Positions 26,637 to 35,633 are shown, counted from the stretch's first letter. The stretch is 64,000 nt of DNA from Paenibacillus gyeongsangnamensis (GCF_027533625.1 NZ_JAQAGZ010000023.1:62001-126000), one strand, 5' to 3'. Notes: a model not told the origin generated them from the letters alone. Numbers and translations are program-made.

Positions 26637-26721
26637 CGTACGCCCAGCATGTGCGTCAACTATTATGTGTGAGTCCTGAAGAGGGAGTGACAGGCTCATG
26701 CCTATCCGTACCCGTCAAAAT

Positions 26722-27223
26722 GTAAGCGTCAAACTCTGCACACCTTCAACGTCCGCGAAATTCATGAGAAGATGAAGGTAACCCAAGAAATCAGGAGGTT
26801 TGCCTTATGACCAAAAAAGAACAATGCCGCGAGGAATGGATGGCTCGCGTTGCGGATTATTAAGCCCGGCGAATTCATCAGGTATGACAAATCGAGCGGA
26901 TTCTCTCACCCTGGAACAACTCCAACAGCAAAACGCAAAACAAGAACAACAAATCGCTGAACTATCGGCCAAGCTTTAGTGGTACGAAGAACAGTTCCGT
27001 TTGGCGTAGCATAAACGTTTCGGCGCTTCCAGCGAGAAGACGCATCCCGATCAGTTGGAACTAAACCTGTTCAACGAAGCCGAAATGTGTGCGACCTCGC
27101 CGGGGCAGGATCCGCCGATGGAGAAGGTGACGTATGAGCGGCGAAAATCGACCGGCAAGCACGAAGAAGACTTGTCGAAGCTGCCGGTCGAGACGGTGAC
27201 GATGAACGAGCACAATTTTACAG
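26722..27223 (+). mobile_element. IS66-family remnant 1: left end, tnpA-like start and tnpC N-terminus
   Basis: GTAAGCGTCAAAC at 26722 looks like an IS66 terminal repeat. An ATG at 26807 after AGGAGG opens a TnpA-like start (MTKKEQCREEWMARVADY) that stops after about 18 codons. At about 26884 a TnpC N-terminus begins (LEQLQQQNAKQEQQIAEL), with TAG codons at two places where the family has a residue, then KRFGASSEKT and DQLELNLFNEAE. Similarity ends near 27223. The element is inactive and truncated. Confidence 0.82.
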
Positions 27224-27286
27224 GATATGAGATAATAAAAGAAAAACTCCTTATCGGAGTCCTTCAAAGATTTGGAGAGGTTCGTC

Positions 27287-29125
27287 ATGTACGCTGAAAT
27301 TATTGTTTTTTTACGAAATCATTCCCTTCTGCACGGTGTGTCGGACAGCGATCTGGAAGTTGTAGCGTCGACGATGGAAAAAGTTTGTTACAAGGCTGGC
27401 GATCAATTGATTGTCGAGGGGGCGGCCGGGAATGAGTGTTATTTTATTTTAAACGGGCAGGTTCAAGTATTATCCAAAACTTTGATAGGCAAACAAGTAG
27501 TGCTTGCTGAGCTTGGTCCGGGTTCATTGATTGGGGAGATCGCTCTTCTCCAGCAGGAAAAACGCACTGCCGGCGTGAAGGCATTAGGGGATGTTGATGC
27601 TTTACGTTTGGATCGTGCCTCTTTTCAGCGATTGGCCGAGGCAAGTCCTTATTTTCATGAGAGCTTATCGTACTCGGCTGAAATTCGCATCAAGCATGGA
27701 CTGCTCCGCAAAGCATCGATTTGGTCGGCCATCCCGGACTCCGAGCTTCGCGGTTTGGCAGAGATTACCGTAAGACGACGGGTTCAGCGCGGAGAGACAA
27801 TCGTCAGAGAAGGTGAGTCGGCCGACCGTTTTTTTATGATCAGCAAGGGACGTTTTGAAAAGCATGCCGGAGATAAAAGAACGGGGGTGCTGGGAGCAGG
27901 AGATTATTTCGGCGAAATTGCATTATTGGCTGGCGTTCCTCATACCGACTCCTTAACTGCTTTGGAAGACAGTGAGCTCCTGGTGATGGGAAAAGATGAA
28001 TTCCATTACATTTTGCAGCACTATGTCCCGGTTCGGCAGCACTTTCTTGAAGTTCTGCGCATTCGAAGGCCGGATTTGTCGCGTACTGCCGCTGTAACCG
28101 CTCTCCTTACGGAAACGGAGCTGAGTTCGTCTGCCGCAGGGAAATGGAGCAAAGCGAAACACGCGCGATACGATAGTTGGATCGATCTGCTTTTTCGGCT
28201 GGGCGGACTTTTCTTGGCGTTTACCTTGCTGGCTATCTGGCACAAAGATCAAATATGGGTGATTGCCTCCTTGCTGACGGGCGGCTTGGTTGGACCCGTT
28301 ACCTTTGTTTCGTATGTGCGAAGCTCTCAGTTGCTGGTATTTCGTCCGGCTTATCTTGTGATTGTATTTGTTTCTTCGGCTATTGTGGCCGTACCGCTCG
28401 CATGGTTGCTCGAACGAACATGGCTGTTTGACGGAGGGGTGAGCGAGCTTGCTTTTACAAGCATCAAGGTACCTCTCACGACAGCCGTAATTGAAGAAAC
28501 GTTGAAGTTGCTCATATGCGTCGGTCTTGTCAGAGCGAAGAGAACCCGCTTCCTGATGGACGCGTTAGTATTCGGCGCTGCTGCCGGGATGGGTTTCTCC
28601 GCACTGGAAAGCGTAATATACGGGTGGACGCATCTCAATCCGGATTCGGCATGGGGGATGCTTGCCGTATTATGGGTACGGTCGCTGCTGTCCCCCTTCG
28701 GACACGGGACTTGGACGGCGATCACGGCAGCGGGGCTTTGGTACGCAATGGAAGGTCGGGCTGACGGACTGGCGCGAAATCGGGTGTGGTGGCGTACGCC
28801 GTTCCGGTCGGCGGGGCTGCTTTTATCGGCTGTGGTTCTTCATACTCTTTGGAATTTTCAAATATGGGAGGGAGTCTGGAAAGTTGTAGCGATGATCATC
28901 GTTGGAAGCATCGGCTTACTACTGCTCGGCTGGTTAATTCGAAACGGTGTTATGGAGGAACGCCGCGCCTTAAGCATACTGAATCCGTCAGTAGAGACGA
29001 ACCTGTCTGCGGAAAACGAGGGAATCGAAGCTTTGCGGCAGTTAATATGCGATGCCTGCGGTACGCAGTCTCCAGCCGACACGAGTTATTGCGCGCGCTG
29101 CGGACAAGCTCTGCGAAGTGGTTAG
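27287..29125 (+). CDS. Twin cyclic-nucleotide-binding domains fused to a PrsW-type intramembrane protease and a zinc ribbon
   Basis: 612 residues; start at ATG 27287 after GGAGAGG (a TTG at 27272 overlaps that site). Residues 12-130 and 145-255 are two cNMP-binding (CRP-like) beta-barrels, each with a phosphate-cassette-like segment (LIGEIALL 81-88; YFGEIALL 207-214). The arginine usually contacting the phosphate is seen in the first (R93), not clearly in the second. From about 300 on there are 7-8 membrane helices carrying PrsW protease motifs: EE (403-404) with K407, GMGFSALE (434-441, E441), H473 and HTLWN (519-523). Residues 588-605 form a CxxC...CxxC zinc ribbon. PrsW cleaves anti-sigma factors in B. 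subtilis. This looks like a ligand-gated version. It lies between two IS66 remnants and is more AT-rich than the flanks. Confidence 0.85.
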   Translation: MYAEIIVFLRNHSLLHGVSDSDLEVVASTMEKVCYKAGDQLIVEGAAGNECYFILNGQVQVLSKTLIGKQVVLAELGPGSLIGEIALLQQEKRTAGVKALGDVDALRLDRASFQRLAEASPYFHESLSYSAEIRIKHGLLRKASIWSAIPDSELRGLAEITVRRRVQRGETIVREGESADRFFMISKGRFEKHAGDKRTGVLGAGDYFGEIALLAGVPHTDSLTALEDSELLVMGKDEFHYILQHYVPVRQHFLEVLRIRRPDLSRTAAVTALLTETELSSSAAGKWSKAKHARYDSWIDLLFRLGGLFLAFTLLAIWHKDQIWVIASLLTGGLVGPVTFVSYVRSSQLLVFRPAYLVIVFVSSAIVAVPLAWLLERTWLFDGGVSELAFTSIKVPLTTAVIEETLKLLICVGLVRAKRTRFLMDALVFGAAAGMGFSALESVIYGWTHLNPDSAWGMLAVLWVRSLLSPFGHGTWTAITAAGLWYAMEGRADGLARNRVWWRTPFRSAGLLLSAVVLHTLWNFQIWEGVWKVVAMIIVGSIGLLLLGWLIRNGVMEERRALSILNPSVETNLSAENEGIEALRQLICDACGTQSPADTSYCARCGQALRSG

Positions 29126-29221
29126 GAGGATGCTTGGTCACGATCGTTTCGGTTGGTTTTCGCTCTTGCTCGCGCTCAACCGATTCGGTTTTCCAGGCGT
29201 ATGACCCAGCTACAACGTGTC

Positions 29222-29275
29222 GATGCCGCCCTCGCTATAGCATCATTGCGAAGGCGGCATCTCTTTACTTCAATC
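29222..29275. terminator. Bidirectional hairpin between convergent genes
   Basis: GATGCCGCC and GGCGGCATC arms, extended by CTCGC/GCGAA, lie between the stop of the PrsW fusion and the stop of the minus-strand RRM gene. The plus strand continues with TCTTTACTT. Confidence 0.65.
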
Positions 29276-29281
29276 GATTCT

Positions 29282-29707
29282 TTATTTTCGCTGCCTCTCC
29301 CTAGGAGTGGCCACTTTGACTATTATGCTTCGACCGCCCAAATCGGCGCCATTAAGAGCTTTGATCACGTTTTGTACCTTTTCGAGAGGCACCTCTACAA
29401 AACCATATCCGAGCGAACGTCCAGTCTCACGGTCCACAGCGATCCGTGCAGTCAAGACTTCGACGTGTAACTCGCTAACCGCATTTGCGAGGTCCTCTTG
29501 GGTATACGCCCAAGGAAGATTTCTAATTTCAAGTACGTTGCCGGGGCCGTTCAAATTCGATGTAGCTTTCCCTACCGCATTGCTGGTACTTCCATTCAGT
29601 GCTTGATTAATAGCTCCATACGCGTTGTCATTTAGCATCACAAGCACTCCCGCCATTATGCCTATTACAAATGTGATGCATGCCGTTAAAATAGTTCTGC
29701 GATTCAT
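29282..29707 (-). CDS. Membrane-anchored RNA-recognition-motif (RRM) protein
   Basis: 141 residues; ATG at 29707 follows AGGAGGCATAGAG. Residues 4-24 are a single hydrophobic helix after Asn-Arg-Arg, an uncleaved anchor or signal. A Gly/Asn/Ser-rich linker (about 27-57) leads to an RRM at about 58-135. RNP2 reads LEIRNLP and RNP1 reads SLGYGFVEV, with the aromatic positions retained, followed by ALNGADLGGR as in canonical RRMs. Positive charge before the helix predicts the RRM lies outside the cytoplasmic membrane. RRM proteins in bacteria are mostly small and cytosolic. Target RNA and function are unknown. It is convergent with the PrsW fusion and adjoins an IS66 end. Confidence 0.82.
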   Translation of the reverse strand: MNRRTILTACITFVIGIMAGVLVMLNDNAYGAINQALNGSTSNAVGKATSNLNGPGNVLEIRNLPWAYTQEDLANAVSELHVEVLTARIAVDRETGRSLGYGFVEVPLEKVQNVIKALNGADLGGRSIIVKVATPRERQRK

Positions 29708-29802
29708 TCTCTATGCCTCCTGCATTGACTTGTTGCCTCCAGTATAACGTATTTCCCCTGGACAATCAGTGATTCACACCACAATTTTCCTATAAAAATC
29801 TC

Positions 29803-30690
29803 GTGAACGTCAAATAGGCCCCACCTAGCAGTTAGATGGAAGCCGAAGTATATGGATAAACATTAAGAGATGCGACAGGAATCAGGTAGTGAAGATGACC
29901 ACGGCATAAACGGCTCCAGCGTCTTCGGAACTTGGATGTCCGAAAGCTGCGGCAATTGCTCGAACAGGTACTTGAGGTACCGGAACGGGTCAGCCCATTT
30001 TCCTTCGCAGTCTCGATCACGCTGTAAATAGCGGCCCTGGCCGAAGCTCCTCGTGGAGTATTCGCAAACAGCCAGTTTTTGCGCCCGATCACAAACGGCT
30101 TGATCGAACGCTCACTGCGGTTGTTATCGATCTCAAGCCGTCCATCCTTCAGAAACGCAGTTAATTTCTCCCACTGGTTCAGGCTGTAAGCGATGGCCTG
30201 GCCGATCAGACTTTTGGGCATCGTTCGGGATTTCTGCTGGCACAGCCACGCGTGATAAGTGTCTAACACCGCGCGGCTTCGCTCTGCTCGCGCCTTGTGC
30301 CGTTCTTCTGGCGTGGCCTCTTGAAGCTCGCGTTCAATCGCAAAGAGCTCGTTGCAGTACGCCAGCCCTTAGGCCGCGACCGTTTCCGGATTGCCTTTGG
30401 CCTCCGGCGACGCTTTCAGCGCCTCGTCATATTTGCGCCGGGCATGCGCCCAGCAACCGACCAGCGTCACCTCTTTGACTTTGTGGTAACCCGGATAACC
30501 GTCGACATGCAGGTAGCCCTTGAATCCAGATAAAAAGTCCCTCGGATGTTCGCCGCCGCGCGTCCGCTGGTAGTCATAGACCACTGTTGGCTGTGCGCCG
30601 CGCCCTGTCCGGTACAACCACAGATACGAGGTCGGATTTTCCCGGGAAATTTCAATCCGCAAATGGCCGCTAACGATCGCAGCCGTTCGC
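29803..30690 (-). mobile_element. IS66-family remnant 2: right end and tnpC C-terminal half (pseudogene)
   Basis: GTGAACGTCAAATA at 29803 resembles the terminal repeat at 26722 and points inward. On the minus strand, from about 30668, the DDE_Tnp_IS66 domain is readable: SYLWLYRTGRGAQP, GYLHVDGYPGY, VGCWAHARRKYDEAL. A TAA at 30371-30369 then replaces one codon, and the frame continues with LEIDNNRSERSIKPFVIGRKNW. A frameshift follows near 30000, and the usual C-terminus (FEQLPQLSD, then LEPFMPW) is found in another frame to about 29865. The N-terminal half is missing. About 175 bases between 30690 and the next gene show nothing recognisable. Confidence 0.85.
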
Positions 30691-30869
30691 TTGCATGCGG
30701 GGACACTAGCGTTTGTTCGAGCGGAAATTGGCAGCTACCGTTTATCGGGCCGCAAACCTCAAATTCAGCCGTTTTTTCCAACGTGCGCTTTCCCGGCGGG
30801 CGCCTGCGGTGCTGCACGGCGGTTGGTCAGCCGTCCTCTCCTACCCGATTAAGGACGCCATTCTTACGC

Positions 30870-31610
30870 TCACTGCAGAAGCCCCAAGTACTCCTTGCAC
30901 GCCAAAGCGACTGCATCCATCGCGCCCGAAGACGGAAGCATCTTGGACCAGCTCCACGCCGCAGACGGACTAACCAGATAGCCGGTCGGATAAGGCGTGA
31001 CCTCGATTCCCTGCTTGTGAAAATGCTTCACCGACCGCGCCATATGAGAGGCCGATGTAATCAGGATCGGCGAGCGAAGCCCTTTCTCTTCGAGAAATTT
31101 GCGCGAGTAGGCAGCATTCTCCTGGGTCGTACGGCTCCGGTCCTCGATCAGGATGTCCTGCTCCGGCACGCCGAGTGCGAGAAGCTTGCGTTTCGACAGC
31201 CGAGCCTCGTTGCCGGAATCATCGTACACCTGCCCGCCGGAGACGAGAATCGGAAGCCGCTTCCGGTGATACAGTTCGGCCGCCGTTACGACCCGACTTA
31301 GTGTCGTCCCGGTCAGTTGGCCGGAGCCTTCGACCTCGGGCACGCCGCCGACGGCGCCTCCGCCGAGCACGAGGTACACATCGCCGACAGGCGCCGCCGG
31401 CGGCTCGTAGCGTGCTTCCAAGCTGCGGACGGCGGCCTCCCCGGCCAGCGGCGTGCTGACGACATACAGCAGCAGCGTAATCATACCGACTGCCGCTTCC
31501 GCCCGGCGCCTGCCGCATTGCCACAGCCTTACGCCGAGCAGGGCGAAGGCGATCACGAACAGCCCTGGCGGCACCAGAAAGCTGTAAACCCCTTTTAGCA
31601 CATATATCAT
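30870..31610 (-). CDS. YdcF/ElyC family (DUF218) membrane protein
   Basis: 246 residues: two N-terminal membrane helices (about 5-30 and 38-58), then an extracytoplasmic DUF218 domain. The domain shows VYLVLGGGAVGG, the ILVSGGQ strand, SRTTQENA and ITSASHMARS, typical of YdcF/ElyC/SanA proteins. These affect envelope integrity (ElyC acts in peptidoglycan precursor metabolism in E. coli). The start at 31610 has GTGAGGGAAGCGG upstream. It is transcribed alone and divergent from the Spx/ArsC-like gene. Confidence 0.83.
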   Translation of the reverse strand: MIYVLKGVYSFLVPPGLFVIAFALLGVRLWQCGRRRAEAAVGMITLLLYVVSTPLAGEAAVRSLEARYEPPAAPVGDVYLVLGGGAVGGVPEVEGSGQLTGTTLSRVVTAAELYHRKRLPILVSGGQVYDDSGNEARLSKRKLLALGVPEQDILIEDRSRTTQENAAYSRKFLEEKGLRSPILITSASHMARSVKHFHKQGIEVTPYPTGYLVSPSAAWSWSKMLPSSGAMDAVALACKEYLGLLQ

Positions 31611-31715
31611 TCCGCTTCCCTCACGCTTTCCAACGGGATTTTTCGCCGCTTATGCGGCTTTTTCCATTATCACCGGACGGGCCTGGAATTTCAATCGCGG
31701 TGCAGTCCCGGCGAT

Positions 31716-31745
31716 TTGCGCGCGCCTGCGTTTCATCGGTATAAT
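31716..31745 (+). promoter_or_regulatory. Probable promoter of the ArsC/Spx-like gene
   Basis: TTGCGC (31716-31721) and TATAAT (31740-31745) are separated by 18 bases, about 50 bases before the start codon. Confidence 0.6.
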
Positions 31746-31794
31746 TGGGGATAGCACGGAGTACAACTTATTAGAGACAAGGATGGGTCGACAC

Positions 31795-32163
31795 ATGAGC
31801 GGAAGGCAAGTGACTTGCTATCAATACCCGACCTGCGGGACATGCCGCAGCGCGGTTAAGCAGCTGAAAGAGCTCGGCTGGGAGGTGGATCCCGTGCATA
31901 TTAAGGAAACGCCGCCAAGTGTGGAAACGCTGAAGGAATGGATCCACCAGAGCGGTCTGGAAATTAAGAAATGGTTCAATACGTCCGGGGAAGCGTACAA
32001 GGAAATGCAGCTGAAAGACAAGCTCCCCCACATGAGCGATGAAGAAAAAATTCGCCTGCTCGCCTCGAACGGCATGCTGATCAAGCGACCGGTCGTCGTT
32101 GGCGGGAAACGGGTGACGGTAGGCTATAAGCCGGAGCACTATCAAGAGGTATGGGGCCGCTGA
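31795..32163 (+). CDS. ArsC/Spx-family thioredoxin-fold protein (YusI-like)
   Basis: 122 residues. CGTC near residue 15 gives the redox CxxC of the ArsC/Spx/YffB family. KKWFNTSGEAYKEM and the LLASNGMLIKRPVVV segment match B. subtilis YusI-type proteins closely. The RPVVV cis-proline loop is intact. It could be a reductase or regulator; no RNA-polymerase-binding evidence is visible. Start at 31795 was chosen over ATG 31783 because AAGGATG then sits at proper distance. Confidence 0.85.
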   Translation: MSGRQVTCYQYPTCGTCRSAVKQLKELGWEVDPVHIKETPPSVETLKEWIHQSGLEIKKWFNTSGEAYKEMQLKDKLPHMSDEEKIRLLASNGMLIKRPVVVGGKRVTVGYKPEHYQEVWGR

Positions 32164-32196
32164 AGCAGCATCAAAACCTAGAGGAGGGTGATGTGA

Positions 32197-33276
32197 TTGC
32201 AGGAACAACCGAAACGAAAGAACAACAAGCAAAATCCGCTGTGGTTTCTCGGAGCAGCGGCGATGTTTTTCCTTGCCAAGGCGAAATGGCTTCTGTCTTT
32301 ACTGAAGTTCGGCAAATTCGGGGGCGTGATTCTCTCGATGGCCATTTCGATCGGCACTTATGCCATCATCTATCCGTGGGGCTTCGCCGTCGGCGTCGTA
32401 CTGCTTCTGCTTGTCCATGAGCTGGGGCATGTGCTTGCGGCCAAACGAAAAGGGCTGCCTGTGACCGCGCCGGTCTTCATCCCCTTCCTGGGCGCGCTTA
32501 TCACGATGAAGCGCAATCCGCGGGATGCGGTAACCGAGGCTTACATGGCTTACGGCGGGCCGCTGCTTGGCTCGATCGGGGCCGGAGTCGTACTGATCGC
32601 GGCTTACTACACGGATCATCCGTTGCTTTACTCCCTGGCGTATGCCGGCTGCTTCTTGAATTTGATCAACCTGCTGCCCATACATCCGCTGGACGGCGGG
32701 CGCATCGCGACGGCCGTCACCCGCTGGCTATGGCTCGTCGGTCTGATTGGTGGCCTGGTCATTATCATCAAATTACGCAGCATTCTATTCTTCATTATCT
32801 GGGTCATGTTCGCTTACGATCTGTATAAGAAATTCGTCAAGCACCGCAAGCATGGGGAGGAGCGGTACGTGACCGCGAGCTTCCTGATCTCCGCGGAGCC
32901 GCTGCTGGCTCAAGGATATTTTATCCCCGGCACGGAGCATAAAAGGGAGCTGCCCTTCACGACTTATTCGGACATGGATCGGCAGCAGTTCGTCCGGATC
33001 GCATGGGACGGGCTTGATTTTACGGGCACGGTTCCGCTGATGCATCAGGGCCTGATCCGCCGTGTTCATCTGACGCGTCTCGAGCATCTGCAGAAGGAAG
33101 ACGGACTTCATCTGATGCTGCACTGCCAAATCGATTATAGGCAGCACGAGGACGATAAATATTACGATGTGCCGGTGGCGTCCCGCTGGAAGTTCGGCAT
33201 CGCTTACTTGGGCCTGGCTGGCGCGCTGATCGGCATGATGGCTTTCATTCATCAAGCGAGCGGATTGTCTCTATAG
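32197..33276 (+). CDS. M50 site-2-type membrane metalloprotease
   Basis: 359 residues; TTG start after GAGGAGGGTGATGTGA. Five or six membrane helices occupy residues 15-215. The zinc motif HELGH lies near residue 75 and the second motif, HPLDGGR, near 167, so the catalytic set is complete. The long C-terminal portion (about 225-335) is soluble and ends in one more helix, unlike PDZ-containing RseP. Substrate unknown. It follows the ArsC-like gene by 33 bases, probably as one operon. Confidence 0.86.
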   Translation: MQEQPKRKNNKQNPLWFLGAAAMFFLAKAKWLLSLLKFGKFGGVILSMAISIGTYAIIYPWGFAVGVVLLLLVHELGHVLAAKRKGLPVTAPVFIPFLGALITMKRNPRDAVTEAYMAYGGPLLGSIGAGVVLIAAYYTDHPLLYSLAYAGCFLNLINLLPIHPLDGGRIATAVTRWLWLVGLIGGLVIIIKLRSILFFIIWVMFAYDLYKKFVKHRKHGEERYVTASFLISAEPLLAQGYFIPGTEHKRELPFTTYSDMDRQQFVRIAWDGLDFTGTVPLMHQGLIRRVHLTRLEHLQKEDGLHLMLHCQIDYRQHEDDKYYDVPVASRWKFGIAYLGLAGALIGMMAFIHQASGLSL

Positions 33277-33338
33277 GCATTATTTGTTTACGTCATTAAC
33301 AATACAGATACGATAAAACAGGCAAAGGTTGATGGTTT

Positions 33339-34520
33339 ATGAAAGGAAGACAATCCAAAAGATTGGCCGAACTCGGTTCGGCTATTTTTTCTGAGGTGGC
33401 GCAGTGGAAAAGGGAAGTGTCGGCGCAGGGCGTCGACGTCATCGATCTCGGGATCGGCAGCCCGGACCGCCCTCCTTCCCCAAGAGTCATGCAGGTACTC
33501 GCGGAGGCGGTGCAAAATCCGAAGCTCTACGGCTATCCGACCTCGGAGGGGAGCCTGGCCTTCCGGCAGGCGGTCGCAAGGTGGTATAAGCATCGCTTCG
33601 GCGTGGAGCTGAATGCGGAGGACGAGATCGTCACCCTCATGGGATCGCAGGACGGCCTCGCGCATTTGGCCATGGCGATCACGGATCCGGGGGATACCGT
33701 GCTGGTGCCGGACCCCGGCTACCCGATCTACTCCGCCAGTCTCGTGCTCGCGGGAGTGAAGCCTTATTATATGCCGCTGCGTGCGGAGAATGATTTTTTA
33801 CCCCGGCTGGAGGACATTCCGGAGTTGGTGGCGCGCGAAGCGAGATTCATTCTGCTGAATTATCCGAGCAATCCGTTGTCGGCGGTGGCGCCGGTCGAAT
33901 TTTTCTGGGAGCTTGTCGATTATGCCCGCCGTTACGATCTCCTGATCGTGCACGATTTGGCTTACTCGGAGATGGCATTCGACGGGTACCGGCCTTCCAG
34001 CATTCTGGAGGTAGAAGGCGCGCGGGAGGTCGCGGTCGAGTTCCATTCCCTTTCGAAAAGCTTCAATATGGCGGGCTGCCGCATCGCTTTCATGGCCGGG
34101 GAACAGCATGCTGTCGAAGCGCTTCGCCTCCTGAAATCGAATATCGACTACGGCGTGTTCCAGGCCGTACAGCTAGCGGGTATTGCCGCCCTGGAGGAGG
34201 ATTTGTCCCCGGGAAGCGTGCCCGTGTCCGGATTATATGAAAGGCGCAGAGACGTCGTCGTGGAAGGACTTCGCCAAGCGGGCTGGGATATCCCAGCGCC
34301 GAAGGCCACCATGTTCATATGGGCGCCTATTCCGGCAGGCTGGACATCTCGACAAATTTCCCGGGAAATTTTGTATAATGCAGGCGTTGTTGTAATACCT
34401 GGCGATGCGTTCGGCCGGGAAGGCGAAGGCTACGTCCGTATTGCTCTGGTTCAAGAAGAGGATCGGCTGCGCGAAGCTGTTGAACGTATTGCGGATTTCC
34501 TGCGGAAGGCACGCCCTTAA
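33339..34520 (+). CDS. PLP aminotransferase class I/II (LL-DAP aminotransferase-like)
   Basis: 393 residues. DLGIGSPD near 36-43, YGYPTSEG near 64-71, NYPSNPLS at 174-181, the aspartate/tyrosine pair HDLAYSE, and PLP lysine K240 in SLSKSFNMAGCRIAF are all visible. The sequence style is that of the DapL/YugH-like group of Firmicutes. LL-diaminopimelate, alanine or aromatic specificity cannot be told apart by eye. The NPTG motif reads NPLS, which is a change at a usually conserved Thr-Gly pair. The start ATG has AAAGGTTGATGG upstream. Confidence 0.78.
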   Translation: MKGRQSKRLAELGSAIFSEVAQWKREVSAQGVDVIDLGIGSPDRPPSPRVMQVLAEAVQNPKLYGYPTSEGSLAFRQAVARWYKHRFGVELNAEDEIVTLMGSQDGLAHLAMAITDPGDTVLVPDPGYPIYSASLVLAGVKPYYMPLRAENDFLPRLEDIPELVAREARFILLNYPSNPLSAVAPVEFFWELVDYARRYDLLIVHDLAYSEMAFDGYRPSSILEVEGAREVAVEFHSLSKSFNMAGCRIAFMAGEQHAVEALRLLKSNIDYGVFQAVQLAGIAALEEDLSPGSVPVSGLYERRRDVVVEGLRQAGWDIPAPKATMFIWAPIPAGWTSRQISREILYNAGVVVIPGDAFGREGEGYVRIALVQEEDRLREAVERIADFLRKARP

Positions 34521-34522
34521 CC

Positions 34523-34780
34523 GTGCAGCCACAGCGCGTGAAGCAGCAGGCTGCTCGCATAAGCCGGCCACAATGTCCGGTATCGGTAGAAGGGCTGACC
34601 GGAAGGGACCTCGATGTGATTCGCCGCATCTACGCTGGAGCGGCCAACGCGGAGATTGCCTCGGCGTTATTCCTAACTGAAGGCACAGTAAAAAATTACG
34701 TCTCCTCGCTCTATGCGAAGCTGGGCGTACGCCATCGGGCGGAAGCGGTGAAGCTGGCGGCGGAGCGCCGCCTGATTTAG
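34523..34780 (+). CDS. Stand-alone LuxR/NarL-type HTH domain, possibly a response-regulator remnant
   Basis: 85 residues; GTG 3 bases after the aminotransferase stop. Residues about 24-85 are a clear LuxR-type DNA-binding domain: LTGRDLDVIRRI, AEIASALFLTEGTVKNYVSSLYAKLG, then HRAEAVKLAAERRLI. No receiver domain is present and the first 20 residues are nondescript. It is either a tiny regulator or the surviving end of a NarL-type response regulator. The ribosome site is poor, which favours the remnant reading. Confidence 0.5.
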   Translation: MQPQRVKQQAARISRPQCPVSVEGLTGRDLDVIRRIYAGAANAEIASALFLTEGTVKNYVSSLYAKLGVRHRAEAVKLAAERRLI

Positions 34781-34880
34781 TTTAGCGACTCCTTTTTCGT
34801 GATAATGATGGGTTATCATGAATGGGAGTTTTTTATTGGAGCGGTACTTTGGGTCCACTATACTAGGCCGTTACTCTATA

Positions 34881-35112
34881 CCCGGAGGTTCACTGCGCAC
34901 ATCTCTGCAGCTGCCCGTGTCCTATTGAACCGGTGTTCACAAGTGAGCCTGGGTTCACTAAACTCGCGCGATACGCAGAAAAGGGGGCTGTAGTGAACCG
35001 CCGCTCGCTACAAGTGAACCCGGGTTCCTTAATTAGACCCGGAGGTTCGCTACAGCGCGCATACCTGCGGCAGCCCGGATCCTACTGAATCGGTGTTCGC
35101 TACAAGGTAACC
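34881..35112. repeat. GTTCACTA-type repeat array C (subfamily III), about 1.5 units
   Basis: It begins CCCGGAGGTTCACT and contains GTGTTCACAAGTGAGCC, GGGTTCACTAAACTCG, GGGGGCTGTAGTGAACC, then a second CCCGGAGGTTCGCTACAGCGC in pieces. The order of words is the same as in arrays D and E, in the same orientation. Confidence 0.85.
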
Positions 35113-35633
35113 GTCCAATTTAAACTCCATAGAACTATCCTTTATCGAAACGAACTCTAATTATAGACAATCCCCTACAATTGAAAAGGGAGCATTAATC
35201 GCTCCCTCAATCAACTACGAGTTACTCTGTCTTAAGGTACCTCTCAGGCCCTGTTGATGCCGAATTGTGGAACAATTCTAAGGGATCATGGAATTTCACA
35301 GTTTTTGGTGTGATGTAACATCATTTAACACAGGTTTGATCAATATTTGTCACAAAAATTGATGGTAATTTTGTCACATATAAAGAGTCTGATAGATAAT
35401 CCTTATGAGAAATAGACGGTCGCACTAGTTGCACCGTCTATTTCTCATGTAGAAGATACATTCAAAAAAAATTAGTTTCTCGACTATCCAGCAGATAGAA
35501 GACCAATTTGATTCGAAAAGCCTTACATGCCGGGGGGGCCAGCTGCCTTCAACGGGAAGAAAATAGGTATTGAATAAATAAATAATTTTCTGCAAAACAT
35601 ATCCATGTCATTTGAAGAAACAGGAGGGGAAAT
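35113..35633. other. Gene-free AT-rich stretch with two palindromes
   Basis: No ORF or RNA family was recognised. A GGGAGC/GCTCCC hairpin lies at about 35188-35207. A 44-base inverted repeat lies at 35405-35448 (listed separately). The region separates array C from the DUF3231 gene and probably holds its promoter. No clear -35/-10 pair was seen. Confidence 0.6.
35405..35448. repeat. Long near-perfect inverted repeat
   Basis: Arms ATGAGAAATAGACGGT and ACCGTCTATTTCTCAT enclose a 12-base centre that itself contains TGCA and CTAG words. No T-run follows on either strand. It could be a bidirectional terminator remnant, an operator or the tip of a mobile element. Confidence 0.8.

Noticed and set aside
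26722..30690. Intact composite IS66 transposon
   Set aside because: Both copies are truncated, carry stops or frameshifts, and are in opposite orientation with only one end each visible.
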